This document shows positions 54,323 through 63,869 of a DNA stretch of 64,000 bases, one piece after another. The DNA comes from a bacterium (GTDB lineage: Bacteria; Verrucomicrobiota; Verrucomicrobiia; Limisphaerales; J093), in assembly GCA_021780105.1 (NCBI GenBank), contig JAJXZJ010000035.1, positions 40,440 through 104,439 of the forward strand. The letters are read 5' to 3'. The notes beneath the pieces were generated by a model. That model worked only from the letters and a program-made list of their open reading frames with translations, did no database searches and was not told the DNA's origin. The translations under genes were made by a program, and so were the position numbers. The first letter of the stretch is position 1. Every line of letters begins with the position of its first letter.

Positions 54323-55336
54323 TCACCGCGCCAGCTTCACGTAGCCATTCGCACGAAACCATTCGACCGCGTCGGCCAATGCCTGCCGGGGCGGCGTCTG
54401 CGGCAGGCCGAGCTCGCGGACCGCCTTGGCCGGGTTGAAGAACATTTTGTAGCGGGCCATGCGCACGCCCGCGACCGGCGCCCGCGGCGGTTTGCCGGTG
54501 AGGCGCGACACCGCTTCGTTCGCGTGCGCGGCGGCGAGGGCGACGGCGTAGGGAATTTGAAAACGCGGCGCTGGCAGGCCGGTCAGTTCGCCCAGCACGT
54601 CCAGCATTTGCTTCATCGTCCAGTTGCCTTCGGCGTGGCCCAGCACGTAACGCTCACCGGCCCGGCCTTTTTCCGCGGCGAGCAGGTGGCCGAGCGCCAC
54701 GTCGCGGACGTGAACCCAGTTCAAGCCGGTGTCGAGGTAGGCGGGCATCTGGCGGTTCAGAAAATCCACGATCACCTGGCCGGTGGGCGTGGGCTTCACG
54801 TCGCGCGGGCCGACGGGCGCGGTGGGATTCACGATGACGATCGGCGCACCCTTGGCGGCGAGTTCGCGGGCGATCTCCTCGGCGAGCCATTTCGAGCGTT
54901 TGTAGTCGTTGCTCATTTCCGCCAGCGTGGCCAGCGCGGTTTCGTCGGCGGGGACGACCTGCCCGGCCGCGCCGCGTGGCGGACGGAGCGTGCCGACGGT
55001 GCTGGTGTAAACGATGCGCCGGCAACCGGCCTCGACGGCGGCTTCGAGCACGTGACGCGTGCCGTCCACGTTCGCGGCGAACATCGGCCGGTAGTCGCGC
55101 AGCCAGAGGTGGTAGCTCGCGGCGACGTGGAAACACCAGTCGCAGCCGCGCAACGCGGTCCGCAGCGCGGCCGTGTCGGACAAATCGCCGGTGACCGGCT
55201 CAAACTCCGTGTCCGCCAAACCGCGCCGGTCCGCGCCCGGCCGCAACAGCGCCTTGACCCGATGCCCGCGCTGGACGAGTTCGCGGATCAAATTGGCCCC
55301 GATGAAGCCGGAGCCGCCGGTGACAAAACAGTTCAC
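54323..55336 (-). CDS. NAD-dependent epimerase, HpnA-like (hopanoid-associated)
   Basis: A 337-residue short-chain dehydrogenase of the extended type. The NAD site is FVTGGSGFIGANLIRELVQR, the catalytic Tyr-x3-Lys is in NDYKRSKWLAEEIARELAAK, and IVNPTAPVGPRDVKPTPTGQ with DTGLNWVHVRDVALGHLLAA matches hopanoid-associated sugar epimerases closely. No other hopanoid gene is in the window, so the pathway is uncertain. It is convergent with the GxGYxYP gene. Confidence 0.85.
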   Translation of the reverse strand: MNCFVTGGSGFIGANLIRELVQRGHRVKALLRPGADRRGLADTEFEPVTGDLSDTAALRTALRGCDWCFHVAASYHLWLRDYRPMFAANVDGTRHVLEAAVEAGCRRIVYTSTVGTLRPPRGAAGQVVPADETALATLAEMSNDYKRSKWLAEEIARELAAKGAPIVIVNPTAPVGPRDVKPTPTGQVIVDFLNRQMPAYLDTGLNWVHVRDVALGHLLAAEKGRAGERYVLGHAEGNWTMKQMLDVLGELTGLPAPRFQIPYAVALAAAHANEAVSRLTGKPPRAPVAGVRMARYKMFFNPAKAVRELGLPQTPPRQALADAVEWFRANGYVKLAR

Positions 55337-55757
55337 GGGCCGCGACGGTAAGCCGCCGCGCCGCCGCCGGCGAGTTTTTCATAAGGCACGTCCCCCGCCG
55401 GGCAACGTCACGAATTGGGTGACGGCAACGCTGCCGGCCGGGCGATGGACACGCCGACCGCCGACCGCGACACCACAAAGGCATGGTTGGCGGGACGCTA
55501 CCCCTAAAAATGCCGCAAACGGTGATAAACCGTGCGGGTGGCCAACGTCGGGTCGGCCGCGTTTTGGCGGCTGCCAGCAACGAAGCTTGGGACGAAGAAT
55601 GGGTTGCCAGCGACTTGCGGTGGAGGAAGATTCCGCGTGCCGTGAATGGGCGACGATCACCGGCAACCCAGTTACTCACATCACCTCTGAGGGCAATCCA
55701 GCGAGACCATTGCCGGGTTCTCGTGAGGGCGCGTTTCTACTGGCGTTTGCGCGCCGT
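55337..55757. other. Gap between the epimerase and asd: no gene seen
   Basis: About 420 bp. No frame has coding character and I find no known riboswitch core. A short hairpin, GTCAC and GTGAC, lies around 55410-55425. The start of the gap should contain the epimerase promoter. Confidence 0.5.
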
Positions 55758-55785
55758 TTGACAGGGTTTCCGCGTCCGGTATAGT
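55758..55785 (+). promoter_or_regulatory. Strong sigma-70-type promoter of asd
   Basis: TTGACA (55758-55763) and TATAGT (55780-55785) are separated by 16 bp. Transcription would begin about 55791-55793, a few bases before the ATG at 55796, so the mRNA would have almost no leader. Confidence 0.7.
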
Positions 55786-55795
55786 CCGCGTTTCA

Positions 55796-56809
55796 ATGAA
55801 CCGTAATCCGCATGTGGCTGTGGTCGGTGCGACGGGCGCCGTCGGCATCGAGATGATCCGGACGCTGGAAAAGCGCAATTTTCCGGTGAGCCGGTTGACG
55901 TTGCTTGCGTCCGCGCGTTCGGCGGGCAAACCGCTCGCGTTCCGCGGCGAAGATATCCCCGTGGCCGAGCTGACGCAGGATTCGTTCCGGGGCATTGACC
56001 TCGCGCTGTTCAGCGCCGGCGGCAGCATTTCCAAGGAATTCGCCCCGATCGCCGCGCGAGGCGGTTGTGTGGTGGTGGACAATTCCAGCGCGTTCCGCAT
56101 GGACGACGCCGTGCCACTGGTGATCCCGGAGATCAATCCCGCGGACGTGCGGCGGCATCAAGGCATCATCGCGAACCCGAATTGCACCACGGCGGTGACG
56201 CTCATGGCGCTTTACCCGCTGCACCGGGCGTTCGGCTGCCGGCGGATTTTCGCCTCCAGCTACCAGGCCGTGTCCGGCACCGGGGCGAAGGCGATTGCGG
56301 AATTGGAGCGGCAGGTGGACCAGATCGTCCGCGGCCAACCGGTGACGCGGGAGGTTTACCCGCACCAGATTGCCTTCAACGTGCTGCCGCAGGTGGATGT
56401 GTTCCTGCCGAGCGGTTACACGAAGGAGGAAATGAAGATGCAGAACGAAGGGCGCAAGATCATGCACCACCCGACGTTCCGGGCCAGCGTAACCTGCGTG
56501 CGGGTGCCGGTGTACCGCGCCCACTCAGTGGCCGTCAGCGCGGAGTTTGAGAAGCCCGTGACGGTCGAGGCCGCGCGCGCCGTGCTCCGGCAGGCGCCCG
56601 GTCTCGACGTGGTGGACGATCCGGCGAACCAGAAATACCCGATGCCGCTGTTTACCTCCGGCAAGGACAACTGCGAAGTGGGCCGGCTGCGGTTGGACTG
56701 CGCGCTGGACAACGGCCTGTGCTTCTGGGTCAGTGGCGACCAGCTCCTGAAGGGCGCCGCGTTAAACGCCGTGCAAATCGCCGAGGAACTGCTCAAGCCC
56801 GCGAGCTGA
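55796..56809 (+). CDS. asd: Aspartate-semialdehyde dehydrogenase
   Basis: Reduces aspartyl phosphate to the semialdehyde, for lysine, diaminopimelate, methionine and threonine. The 337-residue protein has HVAVVGATGAVGIEMIRTLE (NADP site), FSAGGSISKEFAPIAARGGC, VVVDNSSAFRMDDAVPLVIP, the catalytic Cys in IIANPNCTTAVTLMALYPLH, and RVPVYRAHSVAVSAEFEKPV. No ribosome-binding site is visible, in line with the very short leader predicted from the promoter. Confidence 0.96.
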   Translation: MNRNPHVAVVGATGAVGIEMIRTLEKRNFPVSRLTLLASARSAGKPLAFRGEDIPVAELTQDSFRGIDLALFSAGGSISKEFAPIAARGGCVVVDNSSAFRMDDAVPLVIPEINPADVRRHQGIIANPNCTTAVTLMALYPLHRAFGCRRIFASSYQAVSGTGAKAIAELERQVDQIVRGQPVTREVYPHQIAFNVLPQVDVFLPSGYTKEEMKMQNEGRKIMHHPTFRASVTCVRVPVYRAHSVAVSAEFEKPVTVEAARAVLRQAPGLDVVDDPANQKYPMPLFTSGKDNCEVGRLRLDCALDNGLCFWVSGDQLLKGAALNAVQIAEELLKPAS

Positions 56810-57032
56810 CACCGGGAAAATTAGCTGTTGCGCACGGTCGCCGGTCTGTTAGGCTGACTCCTCTTTTCGCTGGCTGGCCGGGCGATTCCGGCCGGCGGTG
56901 GGAAGGCAACGGCCACAAGTCCGCGCCGGGTTCGGCACGGCGGGCCATTAACAACATCAGAATCAATCCCGTGTCCCGCGGGATGGCTTGACGGACCCAC
57001 CGGCAGGCTGACAACCAAAGGGAAACAAACGC

Positions 57033-57851
57033 GTGATCAGCATTGGCATCAAGGAACTCCTCGAAGCGGGCGTTCATTTCGGACATCAAACCCGGCGGTG
57101 GCACCCGAAGATGAAGCAGTTCATCTTCGACGCCCGCAACGGCATTCACATCATTGACCTCAGCAAGACCCTCGGCCAGCTCGAAGCGGCGTGTGGTTTT
57201 CTGGCCCAGACCGTGGGCAAGGGCGGGCAGGTGCTGTTCGTCGGCACCAAGAAGCAGGCGCAGGAGGCCGTCAAGGAAGCCGCCAAGGCGTGCGGCCAGC
57301 CGTTCGTCACCGAGCGCTGGCTCGGCGGCACGTTGACGAACATGAAGACCCTCAAGCGTTCGATGGGACGCATGCGGGAAATCGAGAAGATGGAGACGGA
57401 CGGTTCGATCAACCAATACGTCAAGCAGGAGCAGTCCGCCATCCGCCGTGAACTGGCCCGGCTGGTCAAAAACCTCGACGGCATCCGCAGCATGGAAAAA
57501 CAGCCGGCCGCCATGTTCGTCGTGGACATCAAGCGCGAGCACAATGCCGTAGCCGAAGCCCGCCGCCTGAAGATTCCCGTCGTGGCGATCGTGGACACGA
57601 ACTGCGATCCCGACCTCACCGATTTTCCCATCGCCGGCAACGACGACGCCATCCGCTCGGTGCGGCTGATTCTGGCGGTGATCACGCAGACCATCACGCA
57701 GGCCCGCGCGGAATACGAGGCGAAGTATGCCCGCCGCAAGACCGAGGAAGAAAAGCCGGCGCCGCCGGCCCCTGTGCCCGCGTCCGGGCCTGCCGCAACA
57801 CCCGCGACGCCAGTCGCCGACGCCCCGGCGGTCCTGGCGACCCAGGGCTGA
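57033..57851 (+). CDS. rpsB: 30S ribosomal protein S2
   Basis: A 272-residue S2 protein starting at GTG 57033. [20 protein letters not shown] then [40 protein letters not shown] and [20 protein letters not shown] are diagnostic. The C-terminus carries a Pro/Ala-rich tail beyond the usual length. A leader of about 220 bp precedes it (56810-57032), where S2 autoregulation might act. tsf follows 88 bp downstream. Confidence 0.97.
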   Translation: MISIGIKELLEAGVHFGHQTRRWHPKMKQFIFDARNGIHIIDLSKTLGQLEAACGFLAQTVGKGGQVLFVGTKKQAQEAVKEAAKACGQPFVTERWLGGTLTNMKTLKRSMGRMREIEKMETDGSINQYVKQEQSAIRRELARLVKNLDGIRSMEKQPAAMFVVDIKREHNAVAEARRLKIPVVAIVDTNCDPDLTDFPIAGNDDAIRSVRLILAVITQTITQARAEYEAKYARRKTEEEKPAPPAPVPASGPAATPATPVADAPAVLATQG

Positions 57852-57939
57852 TTCATACGGAAGTCGCGCCGGTGGCACGGGTGGTGCGCCGGCGGTTTCC
57901 TTGTCCTCATCGCTTAACTTTCAAAATTCAAAACACTTT

Positions 57940-58788
57940 ATGGCTGAAATTCCGGCAAGTCAGGTCGTTAAACTCCGCGAGATGACCAACGCGGGCATGA
58001 TGGATTGCAAGAAGGTGCTGATCGAAACCAACGGCGACCTGGGCGCCGCGGTGGATTTGCTGCGCAAACGCGGCGTCGCCACGGCCGCCAGGAAGGCGAC
58101 CCGCGAGGCGAACCAGGGCGCGATCGCGGCGTGCGTCCTGACCGGCGCCCGCACCGGCGTGCTGCTGGAGGTGAACTGCGAGTCCGATTTCGTGGCGAAG
58201 AACGACATGTTCCGTGCCTTCGCCGACCAGGTGGCCAAGGTGCTGGCCGAGAATCCGGCGGCGGATGTCGAAAGCCTGCGCACCGACGCCGTGGCCCGCA
58301 TCCGCGAGAACATCAGGGTCGCGCGCTTCAAGCGGTTCGAAGTGGCCGGCAACGGGCTGGTCGCCGCTTACATTCACACCGGCGCCAAGGTGGGCGTGCT
58401 GGTTGAGGTCGGCGCCGGCAAGGAAGCCACCGTGGCGAGCGACGATTTCAAGCAGCTCGTGCGCGACATCACCCTGCAAATCGCGGCCGCGAATCCGGTT
58501 GCCGTCCGGCAGGAGGAAGTGGACCCCGCGGTCGTGGCCAAGGAGCGCGAGATCGTCGCCAATTCCGACGTGATCAAGAACAAGCCGCCGCAGGCGGTGG
58601 CGAAGATCATCGAAGGCAAGCTGGACAAGTTCTTCAAGGAGAACTGCCTGCTGAACCAGGGTTTCGTGAAGCGCAACGGCGAGATTTCCGTGCAGGAACA
58701 CATCGCCACGCTGGCCAAGCAGCTCGGCGACGACATTGTGGTGCGCCGGTTCCTGCGTTTCCAGGTCGGCGAGGCGTTCTCGGCCTGA
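57940..58788 (+). CDS. tsf: Elongation factor Ts
   Basis: The nucleotide-exchange factor of EF-Tu, 282 residues from ATG 57940. VVKLREMTNAGMMDCKKVLI is the UBA-like start, and VLLEVNCESDFVAKNDMFRA contains the TDFV-type motif that contacts EF-Tu. The dimerisation-type core follows with FFKENCLLNQGFVKRNGEIS. It forms the normal rpsB-tsf pair. Confidence 0.97.
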   Translation: MAEIPASQVVKLREMTNAGMMDCKKVLIETNGDLGAAVDLLRKRGVATAARKATREANQGAIAACVLTGARTGVLLEVNCESDFVAKNDMFRAFADQVAKVLAENPAADVESLRTDAVARIRENIRVARFKRFEVAGNGLVAAYIHTGAKVGVLVEVGAGKEATVASDDFKQLVRDITLQIAAANPVAVRQEEVDPAVVAKEREIVANSDVIKNKPPQAVAKIIEGKLDKFFKENCLLNQGFVKRNGEISVQEHIATLAKQLGDDIVVRRFLRFQVGEAFSA

Positions 58789-58796
58789 TTTCCACG

Positions 58797-58824
58797 GACG
58801 CCGGGCATAATCCAGCCCGGCGTC
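58797..58824 (+). terminator. Hairpin terminator after tsf
   Basis: GACGCCGGGC (58797-58806) pairs perfectly over 10 bp with GCCCGGCGTC (58815-58824). It starts nine bases after the tsf stop. The following bases hold only a short T-run (GTTTTA) some ten bases on. Confidence 0.65.
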
Positions 58825-59031
58825 TGGCGACCGTTTTACAGTGGACGTTTCAGTTGCCTCGTGAAGCCGTGGCGCGAGGCACCAGTTTACCGGCCGCTAC
58901 GATAGTCGCCACCTCTTGCTGGCAGTGTGCGCACTTATGGCGCGCTGAATTCAACTTCTCAATCCGGCCGCGCTGTCCATCGTGACAGTCGCGGCCTTCG
59001 CCTTTTGAACCTGAGCGCGTTGTGTTGCCGC

Positions 59032-62000
59032 TCAGTTGGCGGGAATGAATTCCTCGGCTCGCAGCATCACCGGGCCGAGCAAGCCCGACTCCAGCAACGC
59101 GTCGTCCTTGGTCCAGTGATGCCAGGTGGTGAATGTCAGCCGGCCGGTTGGGCTGGGCTGGTTGTCCAGCAGCCATTGCGGCCATTGCTTCAATTCCTTC
59201 CCGTTCCACTCGCAGTCCGGCGGCAGTTGCTCGTCGCCGATGAGCCGGTTGGGCCAGAGGTTGGTCACCTTCACCTGCAAGGTGTTCTTCCCCGCATGCG
59301 CCACGCCGGTCAGGTTTACGCAGAAGGGCGGTTTCCAAAGAATGCCCAGCGATTTCCCGTTCAGTAACACCTCCGCGAAGTCCTTCACTGCGCCGAGATC
59401 GAGCCAGAGGGTGCGTCCAGCGGCCAAGCGATCCGCGGGGATTTCAATGTCCTTTTCGTAAGTGACCGTGCCGGAAAAATACTTCACGCCGGGATCGCTG
59501 TTGGCCGTCCAGGACTCAAGTCGGTCGAAGGTGACTTCCGCCGGCGCTTTCCAGCCGGGCGGGAACCGGACGTTCCACGATCCGCCGATCTCGACCGGTG
59601 CCGGCACGCTTTCGCACTTCAGCTCAAGTCGCCGGCCCGAGGCGGCGGTGAGTGTGAATGTCCCCGGCGCGCTGGCGAAAATGCCAAGCTGGCCGGCGGC
59701 GTCCGGCGCCACGCTATAGGCCGGAGGCTGGCCGATCGCCTGCTCTGTTTCCGGCAGTGTCAGCGGTTCGTTTTCGCCGACGGTGATGCTTTTGTGAACG
59801 CCGTCGAGCGAATACTCGACGCGCAGTTCCTTGGGAACCATGTAGGCCGGGTCGCCGGCAAGGTCGTTGCCGGCGCGGACCTCCAGTTCGTTGTCATGCA
59901 CCAGCGCGGCAAGTTTCGCCGTCACGTCCACGGTTTGCTGGCGGTCGCTGATGCGCCGTGGCAGTTTTCCGTAATACGCCTTGAGGACCACCGCGCCAGC
60001 CGGAGCCGTCCACGTTTCGTTCTCATTGACCTCCGCGGTTTGCCGTTTCCCGTTCGCCGAAAACTCCACCCGCAGCGCTTTCACCGTGTTGGGAATCGGG
60101 TCCCGGCCGGCCATGTCGTTGCTCGCGGGAACCAGACGGTTGGTGCCGGTCAGAAAGGCCTTCACATTCTTGGTCACATCCATCCAGCCGTTGCCGCCGG
60201 GGAACGCGCCGTAAACGGCCTTCAGGATGCGCAACTCTGGCCGCTTGACGCGCGGCGCCTCGGCCAACGGCGGTCCCTGGCGCAGGACCGAAACCAGGTG
60301 ATCGCCGGCCGCTTTCGCGCGGAACACGACGAAAATCGAACCGGCTGGATCAAATTGCAGCGGCACGATGGTCTGGCCGTTTTCCTCATGCCACACCGGC
60401 GCGGGCTGGATTTGACCGGTCTGCGGATTCCACAGCTCCGGCGCTTTGCCGCTGACGCGGAACGTGCAATCCGCCTCGTCAAAATGGCGTCGCTGATTGG
60501 AAACAAAGTAAATGTCCGCGTCGCCGTCCACGCGATGGGTGTAGGCCAGCTTGGCGCTGGCAGTGGAGGGGAATGCAAAATCCGGCTTCACGCCGAGCGC
60601 GGCGAACACTTTGTCCATCGGTCCTCCCCAGACGACCTTGCCCTTGCCGAGCGCGTGTTCGGTCACGGTTCTTCCGTCGCAATTGCCCCACATCTCGGCC
60701 GCGAGTTTCTGCACCTCGGCATCGCATTGCGGATAATCTTCGAGGCTTGGCGAGGCCTGCGGCGGCGCGCCCACGAGCGTCAGGCCGTCCGCCACAAACT
60801 GGCGCAACTGGCGCAGCAACGGCGGGGTCAGGTTGCGGTCGGCCGGCGGCAGAATCAGGACGTGGTAACGCATCCCGCTGCGGAGGACCAGTTGGCCGTC
60901 CTGCACCGAGGCCTGGTGTAGCAGCACGTCGGCGTCCACGGCGTCGTAGTCGTGGCCGGCCGGCAGCGCGGGATCGCCAACGCGCATTTCGACCGGAGCG
61001 CTTTCGCCGGTGAAATACGCGGCATCCGCCACGGCGCGGCCCTGTTGCAGGAGGTATTGACAGTGGGTGATGTAATCAATCCACGGCTTTCCCTGGTTCC
61101 ACCAGGTTTCCGTCCGGTCGAAGTGGAAACCCCATTGGCCCATCGTCATGCCAGGCCAGCGGTTCGTCCAGGGCTGCATCGCATAGCGGTGGAAGATGTA
61201 GCGGTTCAGACCCTGGCAATACATCAAATCGCCCAGCGTCTTGAGCATGTAGGGATACTCCGTCCAGCGGCCGGTGCGCGGGCCGGGCGCGGCCGTGAAC
61301 GATTCCGCGCCGACGATGGTTTTGCCGTAGATGTGCGCAATGGAGGCGGCCATCTTCACCGAGGGATGTCCGTCGCTGCCGCTCCAGAACTCGCCCATGA
61401 CGACGTCCGCCGGCGCCCCGGCTTGCAGCGATTCAAACGGCCCGGTGTAAGGCTCGACCGCGTTCAGCAGTCCGTGCTGCCGGCAGAGTTCGGCGAAATG
61501 ACCGAAGTAATTTTCCGCAAACAAATCGGCGATGGTTCGGCGCACGTCCCAGAGGAAACGCTCCGACACCGCGGGATTGTCCACGACCTGGCCGGTGAAC
61601 GTGGGCAGAAATGGCAGCGGGTCGTAACCCCGGCGTTTTTGAAACTCCGCGCGGAAATCCGGCGTCCAGTTCTGGCCGCCGACTTCGTAGCTGTCAATCA
61701 GCGAGCAGTCCAGCGCCTTGCCGGCGAGCGGGCCGATGTCGTCGAGGATTTTCTGCATGAAGCCAGCCCAATGCGCGTCGAGCGCAGACTTGCTCATCTT
61801 GTCGCATTCCAGGCCGTCGCCTTCCTTGGGCGCGGGATGGTTGTCCACGCCGGTCGGCGTGTAGCCGATGCGCAGGATGGTCCAGTTGCCGGCCGGAACC
61901 TGCCAGGTCAGTTTCCCGTCGGCCGACAGTTTGGAAGTGAGATCAACGACCTCGCGACGTTGCACCGCGCCGGCGGTCGCATCGCCGGCGGCGCGCGCCG

Positions 62001-62580
62001 ACAACACGGCGTCACCGCTGAATCCGTCCTTCGCGTCAATGTTCGCAATGGTTGCCCTGGTGTCCGGCACCGGGAAGGCCAGCACGGCGATGTCGCGGTA
62101 GAAACCCAGTTTCGTCGGCGGCTGCGGCAGAGTGGCGCTGAAAGTGGCCGGGCCGGTCACGCGCAGTTCGCGGGTCGTGACCCGTTGCATCGCGTTCGTC
62201 ACCGTGTTCCACGGACCACCACTGCTCGACCAGCCGGCGCAGTTTTCCACGCACAGTTTGAGGCCCAGCCGGTCAGCCTCTTGCACGGCGAACTTGAAAT
62301 CCTCCCGCCATTCCGGGCTCATGAATGGCACCGGGCCGCGCGGGATGCCGCAGTCCACGTTCACGATCGTGGCGCCGCCGAGGCCGATCTGCTTCATCGC
62401 TTCGAGGTCGGCGGTGATGCCCGCCTTGGTGATGTTGCCGTTCATCCAGTGCCACCAGGTCTGCGGCCGGGCGGAATCCGGCGGATGGAGAAAACCCGAC
62501 TCCAGCGGATCGTTGGACGCGGCGGCGGCGAGCGCCCAGCACAACCAGGCGGAACTAAACAAAAGGCAAAGCGGTTTCAT
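59032..62580 (-). CDS. GH106-family alpha-L-rhamnosidase, secreted
   Basis: A very large exported enzyme of 1182 residues, signal peptide ending AAAAS. The start SGFLHPPDSARPQTWWHWMN then GNITKAGITADLEAMKQIGL is the hallmark of GH106, which releases alpha-L-rhamnose from pectic or gellan-type glycans. Further family segments are GLKLCVENCAGWSSSGGPWN, DSYEVGGQNWTPDFRAEFQK and FHRYAMQPWTNRWPGMTMGQ. The C-terminal 300 residues form beta domains ([40 protein letters not shown]). It is transcribed alone, convergent with tsf. Confidence 0.92.
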   Translation of the reverse strand: MKPLCLLFSSAWLCWALAAAASNDPLESGFLHPPDSARPQTWWHWMNGNITKAGITADLEAMKQIGLGGATIVNVDCGIPRGPVPFMSPEWREDFKFAVQEADRLGLKLCVENCAGWSSSGGPWNTVTNAMQRVTTRELRVTGPATFSATLPQPPTKLGFYRDIAVLAFPVPDTRATIANIDAKDGFSGDAVLSARAAGDATAGAVQRREVVDLTSKLSADGKLTWQVPAGNWTILRIGYTPTGVDNHPAPKEGDGLECDKMSKSALDAHWAGFMQKILDDIGPLAGKALDCSLIDSYEVGGQNWTPDFRAEFQKRRGYDPLPFLPTFTGQVVDNPAVSERFLWDVRRTIADLFAENYFGHFAELCRQHGLLNAVEPYTGPFESLQAGAPADVVMGEFWSGSDGHPSVKMAASIAHIYGKTIVGAESFTAAPGPRTGRWTEYPYMLKTLGDLMYCQGLNRYIFHRYAMQPWTNRWPGMTMGQWGFHFDRTETWWNQGKPWIDYITHCQYLLQQGRAVADAAYFTGESAPVEMRVGDPALPAGHDYDAVDADVLLHQASVQDGQLVLRSGMRYHVLILPPADRNLTPPLLRQLRQFVADGLTLVGAPPQASPSLEDYPQCDAEVQKLAAEMWGNCDGRTVTEHALGKGKVVWGGPMDKVFAALGVKPDFAFPSTASAKLAYTHRVDGDADIYFVSNQRRHFDEADCTFRVSGKAPELWNPQTGQIQPAPVWHEENGQTIVPLQFDPAGSIFVVFRAKAAGDHLVSVLRQGPPLAEAPRVKRPELRILKAVYGAFPGGNGWMDVTKNVKAFLTGTNRLVPASNDMAGRDPIPNTVKALRVEFSANGKRQTAEVNENETWTAPAGAVVLKAYYGKLPRRISDRQQTVDVTAKLAALVHDNELEVRAGNDLAGDPAYMVPKELRVEYSLDGVHKSITVGENEPLTLPETEQAIGQPPAYSVAPDAAGQLGIFASAPGTFTLTAASGRRLELKCESVPAPVEIGGSWNVRFPPGWKAPAEVTFDRLESWTANSDPGVKYFSGTVTYEKDIEIPADRLAAGRTLWLDLGAVKDFAEVLLNGKSLGILWKPPFCVNLTGVAHAGKNTLQVKVTNLWPNRLIGDEQLPPDCEWNGKELKQWPQWLLDNQPSPTGRLTFTTWHHWTKDDALLESGLLGPVMLRAEEFIPAN

Positions 62581-62849
62581 GCGGTTAGTATGTGAAATTT
62601 CTCTCGGCCGTGAATTTTGTTGCTGCGGCCGCTCCGCGACAAGTGCAAAGACGGAAAAGAGTTTCTATGGCAATATCCGGCGCACTGGCGTGCCAAGATG
62701 AGTGACGACCAGGCGCGATTGGCGGACGCGCGTATCCTGTGCCACCTAAAAACTTTTCAAGAAAGTTTCCCCATTTTTCCTGACTTTTGTGTGCTGCATT
62801 TTCGTGTTGACACATGCCAGCCATTCCGGAAAAGCCCGCTGCACAGCAC

Positions 62850-63308
62850 ATGAAACAACCCGAAACATGTGTGATGTCCACTCGCAACCGGCAACCGGGC
62901 AGAAGGGGAGGGAGGTCGTTACCCAATTTCAGCCGTCCTTTTGGCCAACTAGCCGTGCTGACCCGCCGGCCCGCCCGGACGCGCGGCGGCGCGCCGACCA
63001 GCGCGCCGGTGGTGGCGATAGACACCCGCCAACGGTTGCGCCACCTCATCAGCTACAAGGATTCGGCGGGGAACCGGGCCAAGCCGCCGGGCGTGGCCTA
63101 TTGCGAGATATGGAGCAAGGTGGGCAGCCCGGCGCCGACGGACCTCGGGCAGATGAGCTACCTGGGCAACGCCAGCCGCACGCCGCAGTTGGAGGAATAC
63201 CCCGCCGCCCAGGCCGGCCAGCCGGCGACCTATTGGCTGCGCTGGGTGAGCACGCGCGGGGACAAAGGCCCATGGAGCGCGCCGGTCAGCGCCACCATCC
63301 CAGGGTGA
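62850..63308 (+). CDS. Fibronectin-III-like hypothetical protein (repeat-family type)
   Basis: About 152 residues from ATG 62850. The last 95 residues are the informative part: GVAYCEIWSKVGSPAPTDLG, MSYLGNASRTPQLEEY, ATYWLRWVSTRGDKGPWSAP. I know this pattern from multi-copy proteins of Verrucomicrobiota and Bacteroidota with a fibronectin-like C-terminus. The N-terminal third is basic and unlike the family, so this may be a truncated or re-started fragment. The function is unknown. Confidence 0.55.
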   Translation: MKQPETCVMSTRNRQPGRRGGRSLPNFSRPFGQLAVLTRRPARTRGGAPTSAPVVAIDTRQRLRHLISYKDSAGNRAKPPGVAYCEIWSKVGSPAPTDLGQMSYLGNASRTPQLEEYPAAQAGQPATYWLRWVSTRGDKGPWSAPVSATIPG

Positions 63309-63737
63309 ACCATGAACCCACCCAACGCCACGGTAGCAGCAACCGGCCAGGCCAGATGACCATCAAGGCCACTGAAGCGATGAAAAACGAGGCGAACGAA
63401 ACACCGGACGGGCGGACCGTTGCCGTGCTCAAGCAGGGCCCAGCGGCGGGCAGGGTTAGAAGTCATGCGGCCCCGCTTTGCCGAACCGGCCAACAGATGT
63501 CTCGGTTGGCCCTCCGCCAAAAACGATATGTGCCGGCTTTGAGTAACGCGTCTTCAACCAAGCGGGGGTGCATGATTGCAAACATTGCTCGCTGTGATGA
63601 CCTGTCTGTCAGTCGACTACTTGAAAAAACTGTGACGCGTGACATCGCCGCCGAGTGAAACTAGTTGTACTTAGATGTTTTGATAGTAATGGAACATAAA
63701 TCGAACAAGAACTAGGCAGGTTATCAATTAGCCGACT
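63309..63737. other. Gap with falling GC, no gene seen
   Basis: About 430 bp. The left half is still GC-rich; from about 63650 the DNA becomes AT-rich and unlike the rest of the window. The open frames in it have no protein character. The end should hold the promoter of the truncated membrane gene at 63738. Confidence 0.45.
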
Positions 63738-63869
63738 ATGAACAGGACTGTGAATGGTGAACTAAATAGTTCAAGACATGGCAGGTGTTTCAGCTTGTGG
63801 GTGGCTCTATTTCTGGTTGTGACCGGTGGCCTTAAATTGTACAGTGTGTTGCTTGAGACAAAGATCTAA
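63738..63869 (+). pseudogene. MauE/DoxX-like membrane protein, truncated by IS insertion
   Basis: A 43-residue stub in AT-rich DNA. It opens with a polar MNRTVNGELNSSRHG and continues FSLWVALFLVVTGGLKLYSV, the first helix of MauE/DoxX redox-associated membrane proteins. It ends after KI at TAA 63867-63869, exactly where an IS5-like element end (GAGCCTGTTTGAAAAC) begins. The rest of the gene would lie beyond the element, outside the window. Confidence 0.6.

Noticed and set aside
55337..55795. Lysine or cobalamin riboswitch upstream of asd
   Set aside because: No conserved riboswitch core could be recognised, and the promoter lies next to the ATG, leaving no room for a leader RNA.
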